This document shows positions 51,289 to 60,945 of a stretch of 64,000 nt of DNA, one piece after another (the first letter of the stretch is position 1; each line of letters starts with the position of its first letter). The position numbers and the translations under genes were made by a program. The notes under the pieces were generated by a model, which was not told the DNA's origin, did not search any database, and was given only the letters and a program-made list of their open reading frames with translations. Location: the NCBI GenBank assembly GCA_026129405.1, contig JAHCID010000001.1:1147237-1211236 (forward strand). Direction: 5' to 3'. The DNA comes from a bacterium. Its GTDB lineage: Bacteria; Desulfobacterota; Binatia; DP-6.

Positions 51289-51313
51289 GCCCGCGCGCGG
51301 CCGCCCGCCGCGA

Positions 51314-52246
51314 TCACGGCTCGGCGGTGAGCTCGACGCCCGCGACCGGCTTGGTGAGCGCGCGCCCGGCGGCGCGCCCGTTCTTCAAGTAGCGCGTGAA
51401 GAACGGCACCGCGTAGCGCACGATCAGGCGATGCGCCTCGCCCTGCGGCACGTTGGTCGCGGGACAGCCGTTGCAGTCGTCGAAGAAGCTGAGGTGCGTG
51501 GCGTCCAGCAGCTTCACGAGGTAGCGCGGCCCCGCCCCCCTCGCGAAGGCCTTCTCCGACTCGGGCGTGAACGGGACGATCTCGTCCTTCTCGGCGCCCT
51601 GCACCATGAGCGGAATGCCGAGCGGCGCGATCACGTCGGCGCCGCCCGGCACGTTGGCCATCGCCGCGGTGAAGCGCGTGTCCTGCTGCGCCGACCACAG
51701 CGTCGTGAAACCGCCGTACGAGCCGCCGGTGATGCCGATGCCCGTCGGCCGGATGCGCTTCGCGAAGGGCGACGTCCGCGTCGTGCTCTCGGCGAGCACG
51801 CTGTCGAGCGTGAAGCGGACGTCGGGCACGCGGTTGCGGGCCGAGTCGGCGAAGGCCTGGAGGCACGCGCCGAAGCCGTCGGCGCGCGTGTTGCCGGGAT
51901 GCGGCGGCGCGGCGACGATGAAGCCCCAGCTGGCGAGCGCCATCGTCAGGTACGTCGCCTCGTCCGGATCGCCGCAGCTGCCGTGCGAGTAGACGATGAG
52001 GGGGAAGCGGCCCTTCTTCACCTTCGCGTCGACGAGTCCGAGCGGCGACGGCGTGCCCGAGCGCTTCACGGTCGGGTACCAGACGCGCGTCGCGAGCACG
52101 CGCGGCGCACCGGTCGTCACCGACGTCTTCGTGTACGTGAGCGTCCGCACGCCGACGGCGTAGGGTCCGGGCCTGGTCCAGTCGCGCGCGGCGGCGGACG
52201 TCGTGAGGGCGAGGAGGAGGGCGGCGGCAGCGAGGGATGTGTGCAT
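51314..52246 (-). CDS. Secreted alpha/beta hydrolase (PAF-acetylhydrolase/DLH-like)
   Basis: A 310-aa exported hydrolase. Signal peptide MHTSLAAAALLLALTTSAAA; YAVGVRTLTYTKTS and RVWYPTVKRSG open the fold, RFPLIVYSHGSCGDPDEATY carries the oxyanion region, and GIGITGGSYGGFTTLWSAQQ is the nucleophile elbow (GGSYGG). VQGAEKDEIVPFTPE supplies a candidate Asp/Glu and LLDATHLSFFDDCNG the His. The arrangement is like bacterial platelet-activating-factor acetylhydrolase or dienelactone-hydrolase relatives that act on esters. Substrate unknown. It is convergent with the subtilase gene. Confidence 0.8.
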   Translation of the reverse strand: MHTSLAAAALLLALTTSAAARDWTRPGPYAVGVRTLTYTKTSVTTGAPRVLATRVWYPTVKRSGTPSPLGLVDAKVKKGRFPLIVYSHGSCGDPDEATYLTMALASWGFIVAAPPHPGNTRADGFGACLQAFADSARNRVPDVRFTLDSVLAESTTRTSPFAKRIRPTGIGITGGSYGGFTTLWSAQQDTRFTAAMANVPGGADVIAPLGIPLMVQGAEKDEIVPFTPESEKAFARGAGPRYLVKLLDATHLSFFDDCNGCPATNVPQGEAHRLIVRYAVPFFTRYLKNGRAAGRALTKPVAGVELTAEP

Positions 52247-52369
52247 GCGGGGCGGGGACGCCGGAGCGTCCCGACCGTTGTCGCATCGGCGATCGTTGGG
52301 CGCCAGAGCAGAAGGCACCTCCCGTCGAGGTTGCCGGCGGGTCCGGATTGGGGGACGAATGCTCCCCCC

Positions 52370-53641
52370 GTGCTCGGCCTCGACTTCGGAACCACCAACA
52401 GCGCCGTCGCCGTCGTCGGTCCGGACGGCCAGCCGATCCTCGCCACCCACGGCGACGGCGACGCGCGCACGGCGACGTTCCGCTCGATCCTCTACGTCGA
52501 TCCCGAGCTGCCGGGCGAGACGGGCCTGCCGCCGCGGGTCTCGGCGGGGCCGGCGGCGATCCGCGCCTACCTCGAGACCGGTGGGCGCGGGCGGCTCATC
52601 CAGTCGATCAAGTCGCACCTCGCGAGCCGCCGCTTCACGGCGACGAGCCTCTTCGGCGTGCAGTACCGGCTGGAGGACCTGATCGCGCTCTTCCTGCGGC
52701 CGTTGCGGCTGGCGGCGCGCGAGCAGCTCGGCGCCGCGGTCGACGGCCCGGTCACCGTCGGCCGGCCGGTGCGCTTCGCCGGGGCGCACGAGCCGGACGA
52801 CGATCGCTTCGCGTGCGACCGGCTGCGCTTCGCCGTCGAGCAGGCCGGCTTCGGCCCGGTCAGCTTCGAGCTGGAGCCGCTCGCCGCCGCGCACCGCTAC
52901 CGCCAGCGCCTCGACCACGACGAGCTGGTGCTGATCGGCGACTTCGGCGGCGGCACGAGCGACTTCTCGCTCGTGCGCCTCGGCCCGTCGGCGAGCGAGA
53001 TCCTCGGCGTCGAGGGCGTGGCGCGCGCCGGCGACGCCTTCGACGCGCGTTTGATCCGCCACCTCGCCGCGCCGGGGCTCGGGCTCGGCTCGCTGCGGCG
53101 CACGGCCTTCGGGCGCGAGCTGCCCATGCCGACGTGGATCTTCGAGGACGTCGAGCGCTGGGACCGGCTCTCGTTCCTGAAGACGCGCGAGACGCAGGAG
53201 ACGTTGCGTGCGCTCGAGCACGAGGCGCTGGAGCCGGAGAAGATCGCGGCGCTGCGCCACCTCGTCGAGGACGACCTCGGCTTCCAGCTGCACGGTGCCG
53301 TCGAGCGCACGAAGCGCGCGCTGTCGGCGCACGGCGAGGCCGATTTCGCGTTCCGCGATCCGCCGGTCGCGCTGGCGGCCCAGGTGGGGCGCCCCGCGAT
53401 GGAGGCCTGGATCGCGCCGGAGCTGGAGGCGATCGCGGCGTGCGTCGATCGCGTGCTGGCGGCGGGCGGCGTCGATCGTCGCGACGTCGACGTCGTGTTC
53501 CTCACCGGCGGCTCGGCGTTCGTGCCCGCGGTGCGCCGCATCTTCGCGGCGCGCTTCGGCGCCGAGCGCCTGCGCGGCGGCGAGGAGCTGACGACGGTCG
53601 CGACCGGCCTCGCGCTGCGGGCGGCGCGGCCGGACGCGTAG
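52370..53641 (+). CDS. Hsp70-like protein (YegD type)
   Basis: A 423-aa actin/Hsp70-fold ATPase domain without the substrate-binding domain of DnaK. GLDFGTTNSAVAVVGPDG is the phosphate-1 motif, VTVGRPVRFAG and AHRYRQRLDHDELVLIGDFG, GGTSDFSLVRLG the phosphate-2 motif, and VVFLTGGSAFVPAVRRIFAA the adenosine motif. This architecture matches YegD-like Hsp70 homologues of unknown role in E. coli and others. The GTG at 52370 places the glycine motif at the very start, as in the family. No J-protein or GrpE gene is nearby. Confidence 0.85.
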   Translation: MLGLDFGTTNSAVAVVGPDGQPILATHGDGDARTATFRSILYVDPELPGETGLPPRVSAGPAAIRAYLETGGRGRLIQSIKSHLASRRFTATSLFGVQYRLEDLIALFLRPLRLAAREQLGAAVDGPVTVGRPVRFAGAHEPDDDRFACDRLRFAVEQAGFGPVSFELEPLAAAHRYRQRLDHDELVLIGDFGGGTSDFSLVRLGPSASEILGVEGVARAGDAFDARLIRHLAAPGLGLGSLRRTAFGRELPMPTWIFEDVERWDRLSFLKTRETQETLRALEHEALEPEKIAALRHLVEDDLGFQLHGAVERTKRALSAHGEADFAFRDPPVALAAQVGRPAMEAWIAPELEAIAACVDRVLAAGGVDRRDVDVVFLTGGSAFVPAVRRIFAARFGAERLRGGEELTTVATGLALRAARPDA

Positions 53642-53674
53642 CGTCGCCCCCTGACCCCAAGGCCGCTCCGCGGC

Positions 53675-54397
53675 CTACTCGAGGCGCGGCGCGGGAGTCT
53701 GCGTGAAGCCGTCGGGGATCTTCTTCACGTCCGCCGGCGGCGACGCCTTCGAGATCTCGAGCACCTCGGTGGCGTTCAGCAGCTCACCGCCGCCCATGCG
53801 CGTCGTCAGCGTGGTGCGCAGCGGCACGCCCTTGATCTGGGCGAGCGCCTTCGTGAGCTGCTCGGCCGGACCCTGGTGCGCGGCGGACTTCGACGACAGC
53901 TCGCGCCACTTCGTCATCGCCACCGGCACCGGCATGTCCTCCGTCGACCACACCGTGCCGCTGAACGGGCCGCCCTTCAGGGCGTACTCCTTGGCCGTGT
54001 AGCCGGCGATCTTCTCGGTCTTGCCGGTGGGCGTCACCACCACCGGCTCACCCTTCCCGAACATGCCCTCCATCTGCTGGCGGGCCTCGGGCGGCAGCTC
54101 GGCCATCTTCTTCTGCACCGCTTCGCCCTGCTTCTGGAGCTCGGCGAAGGTGATCTCGAAGTAGCTCTTCTTGTCCTTGTCGGCGATCGTCATGCGCTCG
54201 CCGTCGAGGTCGACGAGCGTGCGCGAGTCCGGGCTCTCGACCACCACGAGCGTGTCGGTGACGTACTGCGTCTCCTCGCGGGTGCGCTGCTCGCCGCCCG
54301 AGCCCATGGTCGTGCGCTGCTTGATGACGAGGTCGTCGGCGAGGGCGGGGAGCGCCGTGACGAGCGCGAGGAGGGCGGCGGTGGCGAGGTGTCGCAT
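53675..54397 (-). CDS. DUF4412-like secreted protein
   Basis: A 240-aa exported protein: signal peptide MRHLATAALLALVTALPALA, then a beta-rich body (LVIKQRTTMGSGGEQRTREE, LVDLDGERMTIADKDKKSYF, AGYTAKEYALKGGPFSGTVW). The order of an early DDLVIKQRT strand, the KKSYFEIT strand and the EKIAGYxAKEYxL strand fits DUF4412-type periplasmic proteins. They may bind hydrophobic molecules like LolA relatives. A Met/Glu-rich helical segment lies in the middle (AELPPEARQQMEGMFGKG). Function unknown. Confidence 0.65.
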   Translation of the reverse strand: MRHLATAALLALVTALPALADDLVIKQRTTMGSGGEQRTREETQYVTDTLVVVESPDSRTLVDLDGERMTIADKDKKSYFEITFAELQKQGEAVQKKMAELPPEARQQMEGMFGKGEPVVVTPTGKTEKIAGYTAKEYALKGGPFSGTVWSTEDMPVPVAMTKWRELSSKSAAHQGPAEQLTKALAQIKGVPLRTTLTTRMGGGELLNATEVLEISKASPPADVKKIPDGFTQTPAPRLE

Positions 54398-54436
54398 GGC
54401 GCGGGCTCTACCAGTCGGGGTGTGGGGCGTCGAGCC

Positions 54437-55303
54437 TCACCGTCCCCAGGCGAGGATCAGCTCGGCGGTGCGCTCGGGCGCCTCGAGCGGCATGAAGTGG
54501 CCCACGCCCGCGACCTCCGTCAGGGTCGAGCCCGGGCTCGCCGCGACCACCTGCTCGGCGTAGCGCCGCTCCGTCGGCGCCAGCTCGACCACGCGGCGCT
54601 CCTCGGCATGGAGCAGCAGGACGGGGATGCGGCCCGCGCCCGCAGCTTCGACGAGGCGCTCGCCGCCGAGCCGGCGCTCGTACACCGCCGCCTCGACGTC
54701 GCGCGAGCAGCGCAGCGTGCGGGTGCCGTCGGCGCCGAGCAGCATGCCGTCCTCGACGTAGTGCCGCACCGACTCCTCGGTGCAGCGCGCGAACAGGCGG
54801 TTGCGGCGCAGCGTCGCCACCGCCTCGTCGATCGGGCCCGGGAACGTACGCGGCGCCTTCTCGCGCGTGCCCCTCGCCAGCGCGGCGGCGCGCTCGGGAT
54901 CGGCGGGCAGCAGGACCGGGTCCATCAGCACGAGGCGCCGGAACAGCCCTGGCGACTTCGCGCCCGCGACCAGCGCGCACGAGCCGGTGAACGAGTGGCA
55001 GGCGACGAGGTCGACGGGGCCGAGCCGGCGCACGACGCCCGTCAGGTCGTCGGCGAAGCGCTCCCAGGCGTAGGCGTCGAGGTCGGCGGGCACGCTCGAG
55101 CGGCCGTGGCCGCGAATGTCCCAGGCGACGACGCGATGGGTGGCGGCGAGGGGGCGCGCCAGCTCGGTCAGCGTGGTCGCGCAGAGGCTGTTGGCGTGCA
55201 CCAGGAGGGCGAGCGGGCCGCCGGGGGGACCGGCGGTCCAGGCGGCGAGGGAGATGCCGTCGCTCGGCACGAGCGGCTCGGTGGGCGTCAGCACGTCGCT
55301 CAC
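54437..55303 (-). CDS. Alpha/beta hydrolase
   Basis: A 288-aa cytoplasmic hydrolase. [20 protein letters not shown] precedes the strand [20 protein letters not shown]; the elbow reads [15 protein letters not shown] (Ser in HSFTG), [14 protein letters not shown] carries the acid region and [20 protein letters not shown] the catalytic His. It may hydrolyse an ester, lactone or epoxide. Translation begins at GTG 55303, overlapping the MsrA stop (GTGA), so they are coupled. Confidence 0.85.
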   Translation of the reverse strand: MSDVLTPTEPLVPSDGISLAAWTAGPPGGPLALLVHANSLCATTLTELARPLAATHRVVAWDIRGHGRSSVPADLDAYAWERFADDLTGVVRRLGPVDLVACHSFTGSCALVAGAKSPGLFRRLVLMDPVLLPADPERAAALARGTREKAPRTFPGPIDEAVATLRRNRLFARCTEESVRHYVEDGMLLGADGTRTLRCSRDVEAAVYERRLGGERLVEAAGAGRIPVLLLHAEERRVVELAPTERRYAEQVVAASPGSTLTEVAGVGHFMPLEAPERTAELILAWGR

Positions 55304-55953
55304 TGCGCGACTCCGAGGCCGACCGGGCAGGCGACGCCGGTGCCGCCGTGGCCGCAGTACCCCCACGGGTTCTTTGCCAGGTACTGCTGGTGGTCCTCCT
55401 CGGCCCAGTAGAACGTCGGCGCCGGGCGCAGCTCGGTGGTGATGGTCCCGAGACCGGCCTTCGCGAGCGCCGCCTGGTACGCCGCCAGCGACGCCTCCGC
55501 CGCCTCGCGCTGCGCCTCGGTCGTCCAGTAGAGCGACGAGCGATACTGGGTGCCGACGTCGTTGCCCTGCCGCATGCCCTGGGTCGGGTCGTGGCCCTCC
55601 CAGAAGACCTTCAGCAGGTCGTCGAAGCTCACCTGCGTCGGGTCGTGGACGACGAGCACGACCTCGGCGTGGCCGGTGCGGCCGCTGCACACCTCCTCGT
55701 AGGTCGGATTCGGCGTCACGCCGCCGCTGTACCCGACCGAGGTCGAGTACACGCCGGGGGTCTGCCAGAACATCTTCTCCGCCCCCCAGAAGCAGCCCAT
55801 GCCGAGCTGCACCTGCTGCATGCCGCCGGGGTAGGGCGGCTCGAGCGGCGTGCCGAGCACGTAGTGCTTCGCCGGCACGCGCATGCGCGCGGCGCGGCCG
55901 GGGAGGGCTTCCTCGGGAGTGGGCAGGCGGAGCTTGGCGGAGCCGTAGGCCAT
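55300..55953 (-). CDS. msrA: Peptide methionine (S)-S-oxide reductase
   Basis: A 217-aa MsrA. The catalytic Cys54 is in [18 protein letters not shown], followed by [35 protein letters not shown] and [28 protein letters not shown] late Cys pair ([17 protein letters not shown]) can serve as the recycling thiols. It repairs oxidised methionine with thioredoxin. No signal peptide, so cytoplasmic. It is the first gene of a two-gene unit with the alpha/beta hydrolase. Confidence 0.93.
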   Translation of the reverse strand: MAYGSAKLRLPTPEEALPGRAARMRVPAKHYVLGTPLEPPYPGGMQQVQLGMGCFWGAEKMFWQTPGVYSTSVGYSGGVTPNPTYEEVCSGRTGHAEVVLVVHDPTQVSFDDLLKVFWEGHDPTQGMRQGNDVGTQYRSSLYWTTEAQREAAEASLAAYQAALAKAGLGTITTELRPAPTFYWAEEDHQQYLAKNPWGYCGHGGTGVACPVGLGVAQ

Positions 55954-56077
55954 GGCGCGAAGCTAGCAGCGACGGATCGCTCGGGCCATGCCGCCCGGGG
56001 TGCTCGGCGGTCGTCCACGCCCGGTTCGTGTGCCCCGGCCGGCGTCGAGGCGCCGGGCGACGACCGCGCCCGTCGTG

Positions 56078-57442
56078 TCAGGCGGCGTCGCTGCTGCGGG
56101 CGGGCGACGCGGGCAGGCGGCGTGCCGCCGCCGTCGCCAGCACCGCCGCGGCGCCCACGGCGGCGAACCCGCGCACGAGTCCCTCGCGCGTGTCGTTCGC
56201 CGTCGCGACCATCGCCCCGAGCACGCCGGCACCGAGCGCCGCGCCGATGACGTTGGCGAGCTGCATCGCCGCCGACGCGGTGCCCTCGCCGCCCTCCGGC
56301 GCCTCCTCGAGCACGATGAGGCTGACGGTCGCGTGCGTCAGCCCCATGCCGAGGCCGGCGAGGCTCCACGCCCCCCACACGAACGCGATCGACGCGCTGC
56401 CGGCGGCGCTCGCCGCCGCCGCCGCGACGCCGAGCGCGATGACGGCGCACCCGCTCGCGACCAGCGCGCGCCGGCTGCGTGTGCGCACGAGGCGGGCCTG
56501 GAGCCATGCACCGGCCGTCCAGGTGAGCGTCGCGCCGGTGAGCGCCAGCCCCGCCGCCGTGGCCGACTGCCCCAGCAGCGCCGTCGCCAGGAGCGGAACA
56601 CCCGGCTCGGCGCCGAAGAACGCGACGCAGACGAGCCCGACGACGACGATCGCCGCCGGCAGCCCCGGCGCCAGCGTGAACACCCCTGGCGGCATGAGCG
56701 GCCGCAGCCCGGCGAGCGCGAGCAGCACGCCGCCCGCCAGGCACGGCAGCAGCGGGCCGCGGCGCTCGAGCCCGACGAGCAGCAGCACGACGCCGGCCGC
56801 GAGCACGACGGCGGCGGCGACGCGCCGGGCGGTGTCGGCCTCGGTCGGCACCGCGCGCGGCACGCGCCGCAGCGCCGGCACCGCGAGCGCCGTCGCGACG
56901 CCGAGGAGCGGAATCAGTCCGACGAAGATCACGCGCCAGCCGAGATGATCCGCGGCCACGCCTGCGAGCGCCGGCCCGACGAGGCCCGGCACGACCCACG
57001 CCGTCGACAGCACGGCGAGCATGCGCGGCCGCGCGTCGGCGGGATAGGCACGGGCGACCACGGCGTACACGACGGCCCACAGGGCGCCGCCGCCGAGCCC
57101 CTGGATCGCGCGCGCCGCGATCAGCGTCGGCGTGCCGGTCGCGCTGCCGGCCGCGCCGAGCCCGAGCGCGAACAGACCCATGCCGGCCGCGAACGGCGGC
57201 AGCGGGCCGAGGCGATCGATGCCCTGGCCGGCCGCGACCGACGCGACGACGTTGGCGAGGAAGAACGCGCTGAACATCCAGCCGTAGGCGTCGAGGTCGC
57301 CGAGCTCGCCGACGACCGCGGGCATCACCGTCGGCACGGCGAGCGCCTCGAAGGCGACCGCGGCCACGGTGAGAACGAGCCCCGCGGTGAGCGGCGCCGT
57401 CGCCGCTTCGCGGGCACGGGCGATCGCCTGCGTCCGGGACAC
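56078..57442 (-). CDS. MFS transporter (DHA type)
   Basis: A 454-aa permease with about 13-14 helices, starting at GTG 57442. The first half has VAFEALAVPTVMPAVVGELG and the GLGGGALWAVVYAVVARAYP segment typical of drug/proton antiporters, with DxxG-like loop GIDRLGPLPPFAAG between helices 2 and 3. Such proteins export drugs or metabolites with protons. No regulator or partner is adjacent. The gene lies alone between MsrA and the transglutaminase operon. Confidence 0.85.
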   Translation of the reverse strand: MSRTQAIARAREAATAPLTAGLVLTVAAVAFEALAVPTVMPAVVGELGDLDAYGWMFSAFFLANVVASVAAGQGIDRLGPLPPFAAGMGLFALGLGAAGSATGTPTLIAARAIQGLGGGALWAVVYAVVARAYPADARPRMLAVLSTAWVVPGLVGPALAGVAADHLGWRVIFVGLIPLLGVATALAVPALRRVPRAVPTEADTARRVAAAVVLAAGVVLLLVGLERRGPLLPCLAGGVLLALAGLRPLMPPGVFTLAPGLPAAIVVVGLVCVAFFGAEPGVPLLATALLGQSATAAGLALTGATLTWTAGAWLQARLVRTRSRRALVASGCAVIALGVAAAAASAAGSASIAFVWGAWSLAGLGMGLTHATVSLIVLEEAPEGGEGTASAAMQLANVIGAALGAGVLGAMVATANDTREGLVRGFAAVGAAAVLATAAARRLPASPARSSDAA

Positions 57443-57520
57443 GAGGCTTCCTGGCAGACGCCGCCCCGCCAGCCAAGCCGCGCGCGCGGCCTGCGGCTTG
57501 GGGCGGTGCGCCGGCGCGGA

Positions 57521-58408
57521 TCACGCCGCGCGTTCGGGTGCGGGCACGACGTCGACCGACACCTGCATCGTGTGGGCGCCGCCGCCGAGGACGACGCCGC
57601 GCAGCGGGGCGACGTCGCCGTAGTCGCGGCCCCACGCCAGCGTGACGTGCTGCTCGCCGGCGATGCAGTCGTTGGTCGGGTCGACGTCGATCCAGCCGCC
57701 GCCCGGGATGTAGACGCCGAGCCAGGCGTGCGAGGCGTCGGCGCCGACGAGGCGCTCCTGACCCTCGGGCGGCGTCGTCAGGATGTAGCCGCTCACGTAG
57801 CGCGCGGGCAGGCCCATGGCGCGCACGCAGGCGATGGCGAGGTGGGCGAAGTCCTGGCAGACGCCGCGGCGGGCGGCGAACACCTCCGCGACCGGCGTCG
57901 AGACCGTCGTCGCGTGGGGGTCGTAGGCGAAGTCGGCGTGGACGCGGTGCACCAGGTCGAGCGTGGCGTCGAGGAGCGAGCGGCCCGCCCGGAACGACAC
58001 GCGGGCCCAGTCGACCAGCTCCTCGCCCCAGGTGACCTGCGGCGACGGAAAGACGAACTGATACGCCGACAGCCCCTCGGCCGTGCGGTCGGTGCGGATG
58101 CGGTCGCGCACCTGCTCCCACGGCGGCGCGTCGTCGGGATCGAGCGGGGGGCGCGCGGTGACCTCGACGTCGCTCTTGGCGGTGACGACGAGCTTGCGGT
58201 GCGGCTCTTGCACGGCGACGAAGCTCACGACGTTGCCGAAGACGTCGAGATGCGACGCCAGCACCGCCGGCGCCGGGTCGACGAGGAGCTGCGTGCGCCG
58301 GGCGGTCTGGCTGCGGCCGCTGCGCGGCGTCAGGCGCAGCTCGTTGTGGCAGACGGAGACGACGTCCTCGTAGTGGTACGTCGTCGTGTGCGTGACGCGG
58401 TAGTTCAC
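57521..58408 (-). CDS. Transglutaminase-like protease/peptidase-fold protein
   Basis: A 295-aa protein of the bacterial transglutaminase-like family. YRVTHTTTYHYEDVVSVCHN, LRLTPRSGRSQTARRTQL form the usual N-terminal beta domain. The papain-like core has Cys in ARRGVCQDFAHLAIACVRAM, His in GADASHAWLGVYIPGGGWID and Asp in the following VDPTND. It probably hydrolyses or ligates amide bonds rather than crosslinking. Translation starts at GTG 58408, overlapping the stop of the ATP-grasp gene (GTGA); it is the third gene of the operon. Confidence 0.85.
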   Translation of the reverse strand: MNYRVTHTTTYHYEDVVSVCHNELRLTPRSGRSQTARRTQLLVDPAPAVLASHLDVFGNVVSFVAVQEPHRKLVVTAKSDVEVTARPPLDPDDAPPWEQVRDRIRTDRTAEGLSAYQFVFPSPQVTWGEELVDWARVSFRAGRSLLDATLDLVHRVHADFAYDPHATTVSTPVAEVFAARRGVCQDFAHLAIACVRAMGLPARYVSGYILTTPPEGQERLVGADASHAWLGVYIPGGGWIDVDPTNDCIAGEQHVTLAWGRDYGDVAPLRGVVLGGGAHTMQVSVDVVPAPERAA

Positions 58409-60945
58409 GTGCCCCCACCGAGCGGCCGCGAGGTCTCCGCATGGCTGAGGTAGCTGCGGGTGATGGCGTCGGAGAGCGCCGTCAGGTCCTGGTCGAGCGC
58501 CGCGAGCAGACCCGTCAGGTGGGCGCGGCGTCCCGTCGGATCGACGACGGCGAGCGCGCCGACGTCGGCGAGGCGCAGCCGGGTGGTGCTGGTGAGCGCC
58601 AGGCGCTCCTCGGCGCTGCGCATGGCGCGCGTCTCGTCGCGCGGCAGGCGGCCGACGTGCTTCTCGAGCGCGACGAGCTGGAACGCCACCGAGCGCGGGC
58701 TGGTCTCGTCGAGGAGGACGAGGTCGAGCACCGGCACCAGCTCGAGGGCGCCGAGGTAGCGGCGCCGGTAGGTGATGCCGAGGTCGAGCACGTCGAGGAG
58801 GGCGTCGAGCAGCGGGCCCTCGGTGTCGCGCGGGCGCCCGAGCGTCGTGCGCAGGAGCCCCGCGGTGTGCAGCGCGCGCTCGAGGCGCCGACCCATGTCG
58901 GCGAAGCGCCAGCCCTGGCCGCGCGTCATGCTCTCCATCGCCAGCCCGCTGAACGACGCCAGGCCGAGGACCAGACGGTTCAGCACCGCGAGCGCGACCC
59001 CGGGTGCGAACGGGCCGCCCGACGCCAGCTGCGCGACGTCGCGCTCGAGCAGCCCGAGCGTGCGCCAGGTGTCGAGCGAGATCTGATCGCGCACGACGGC
59101 GCCGAGCCGCTGCGCCGCCGCGACCGCGGCGCGCACCGAGCGTCCGCGCGGCGGCTCGAACGCCGCCGCGACCAGCGCGCGCTCGCTGAGGCGCGGGCCG
59201 TCGGTGCTCGCCTCGTAGGCGTAGCTCGGCGCGAGACGTGCCTGGTCGGCGTAGGCGTCGACCAGCGACATCACCTCCGCGCCGGCGCTGGATTCGTCGC
59301 CGAGCCGCGACAGGATGGCGCGCAGCAGGCGCGCCTGGCCCTCGGCGCGCTCGGTGTAGCGGCCGAGCCAGAAGAGGTCGTCGGCGACGCGGCTCGACAG
59401 CTCGCTGCCGCCGCGGGTGAGCTCGATGGGCGCGCCCGCGGGCCGGAGCAGGGTCACGGGCGGGACCGGGCCGTGCGAGCGGACCCAGGTGTCCTTGCTG
59501 CCGCCGCCCCGCTGCATCGAGACGACGAGCGAGCCGGCCTGGGGCGCGACCCGCGTCAGCCCGCCCGCCATCGCTTCGTAGCGGCCGTCGTTGGCGACGA
59601 GGAAGGTCCGCAGGACGATCGGCCGCGGCTCGACGCCGCCGCCGGTCCACACCGGCGCGGTCGAGAGCGCCATCTCCTCCTGGCCGACCCAGGCGTACGG
59701 TCGCGCGCGGATGCGCACGCGCAGCGCCTCGCGACCGACCGCGGTGAGCGCCGCGCCGAACACGGCTTCCTGCCCGCCGCCGGGGAACGCCGGCTTCACG
59801 ACCAGACGCTCGAGGTTGGCTTCGACGTATGCGAGCCCGTCCGGCGTGCCGCACCACCACGTCGGCACGGAGGCGAGCGTCAGGTCTTCCCCGAGCAGGC
59901 GCCGGCAGAGCTGCGGCAGGAACGCCATCAGCGCCGGCGTTTCGACGACGCCGCTGCCGAGCGCGTTCGCCACGGTCACGGTGCCGGCGCGCACGGCCTC
60001 GACGAGGCCCGGGACGCCCAGCGACGAGTCGGCGCGCAGGCTGAGCGGATCGCAGAAGTCGTCGTCGAGGCGGCGCAGGATCACGTCGACGGGCTGGAGG
60101 CCGCCGAGCGTCTTCAGGAAGACGGCGCGATCGCGCACGGTGAGGTCGCTGCCCTCGACCAGCGCGAAGCCGAGATAGCGCGCGAGATACGCGTGCTCGA
60201 AGTAGGTCTCGTTGTACGGCCCCGGCGTCAGCAGCACGATGCGCGGGTTCTCGCGGTGGCGCGGGGCGAGGCCGCGCAGCGTGTCGCGCAGCGTGCGGAA
60301 GAAGCTCGCGAGGCGGAGCACGCGGCAGTCGCGGAACGGCTCGGGCAGCGTCTGGCGCAGCACGAGCCGGTTCTCGAGCGCATAGCCGGCGCCGGACGGC
60401 GCCTGCGTGCGGTCGGCGAGCGCACGCCAGCTGCCGTCGGGCGCGCGCGCGATGTCGGCCGCGTGCAGCGTGAGCCACGTGCCCTGCGGAACCTCGAGGC
60501 CATGGCACGGGCGCAGATAGCCCGCGTGGGCGAACGCCAGCTCGGGCGGGTAGACCCCCTCGCGCAGGAGGCGCTGGCGGCCGTAGAGGTCGGCGACGAT
60601 CAGGTTGAGCAGCAGCGCGCGCTGTGCCAGCGACGCCTCGAGCGTGCGCCAGGCGTCGCCGTCGAGGACGAGCGGCAGCGGGTCGAGCTCCCACGGGCGC
60701 TCGACGCCGCGCGGGTCGCCGTAGACGTTGTAGGTGACGCCGTTCTCGTGCAGGAGGCGCCGCGCCTCGTCCCAGCGCCGCGCGAGCGCGTTCGGCCCGA
60801 GCCCCTCGATCGCGCGCACGAACGTCGTCCAGTGCTCGCGCGGCTGGTCCGCGCCCGCGAGCATCTCGTCGTACGCGCGCTCGGGCGGCGCGTAGCGCAG
60901 GCGCAGCGCGGGTTCGGCGGCGGGGCGGGCGGTGTCGCGGCTCAA
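58405..60945 (-). CDS. Circularly permuted ATP-grasp protein fused to alpha-E domain
   Basis: An 846-aa fusion. Residues 1-500 are a circularly permuted ATP-grasp type 2 (formerly DUF404/DUF407): WTTFVRAIEGLGPNALARRW, NGVTYNVYGDPRGVERPWEL, PGPYNETYFEHAYLARYLGF, LEGSD-like VEGSDLTVRDRAVFLKTLGG, VDVILRRLDDDFCDPLSLRA and RLVVKPAFPGGGQEAVFGA. Residues 510-840 are the all-helical alpha-E domain (RVADDLFWLGRYTERAEGQA, RGQGWRFADMGRRLERALHT). In many genomes these two are separate genes; here they are joined. ATP-grasp enzymes form amide bonds through acyl-phosphates. Start TTG 60945 overlaps the upstream stop (TTGA). Likely partner of the flanking transglutaminases. Confidence 0.85.
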   Translation of the reverse strand: MSRDTARPAAEPALRLRYAPPERAYDEMLAGADQPREHWTTFVRAIEGLGPNALARRWDEARRLLHENGVTYNVYGDPRGVERPWELDPLPLVLDGDAWRTLEASLAQRALLLNLIVADLYGRQRLLREGVYPPELAFAHAGYLRPCHGLEVPQGTWLTLHAADIARAPDGSWRALADRTQAPSGAGYALENRLVLRQTLPEPFRDCRVLRLASFFRTLRDTLRGLAPRHRENPRIVLLTPGPYNETYFEHAYLARYLGFALVEGSDLTVRDRAVFLKTLGGLQPVDVILRRLDDDFCDPLSLRADSSLGVPGLVEAVRAGTVTVANALGSGVVETPALMAFLPQLCRRLLGEDLTLASVPTWWCGTPDGLAYVEANLERLVVKPAFPGGGQEAVFGAALTAVGREALRVRIRARPYAWVGQEEMALSTAPVWTGGGVEPRPIVLRTFLVANDGRYEAMAGGLTRVAPQAGSLVVSMQRGGGSKDTWVRSHGPVPPVTLLRPAGAPIELTRGGSELSSRVADDLFWLGRYTERAEGQARLLRAILSRLGDESSAGAEVMSLVDAYADQARLAPSYAYEASTDGPRLSERALVAAAFEPPRGRSVRAAVAAAQRLGAVVRDQISLDTWRTLGLLERDVAQLASGGPFAPGVALAVLNRLVLGLASFSGLAMESMTRGQGWRFADMGRRLERALHTAGLLRTTLGRPRDTEGPLLDALLDVLDLGITYRRRYLGALELVPVLDLVLLDETSPRSVAFQLVALEKHVGRLPRDETRAMRSAEERLALTSTTRLRLADVGALAVVDPTGRRAHLTGLLAALDQDLTALSDAITRSYLSHAETSRPLGGGT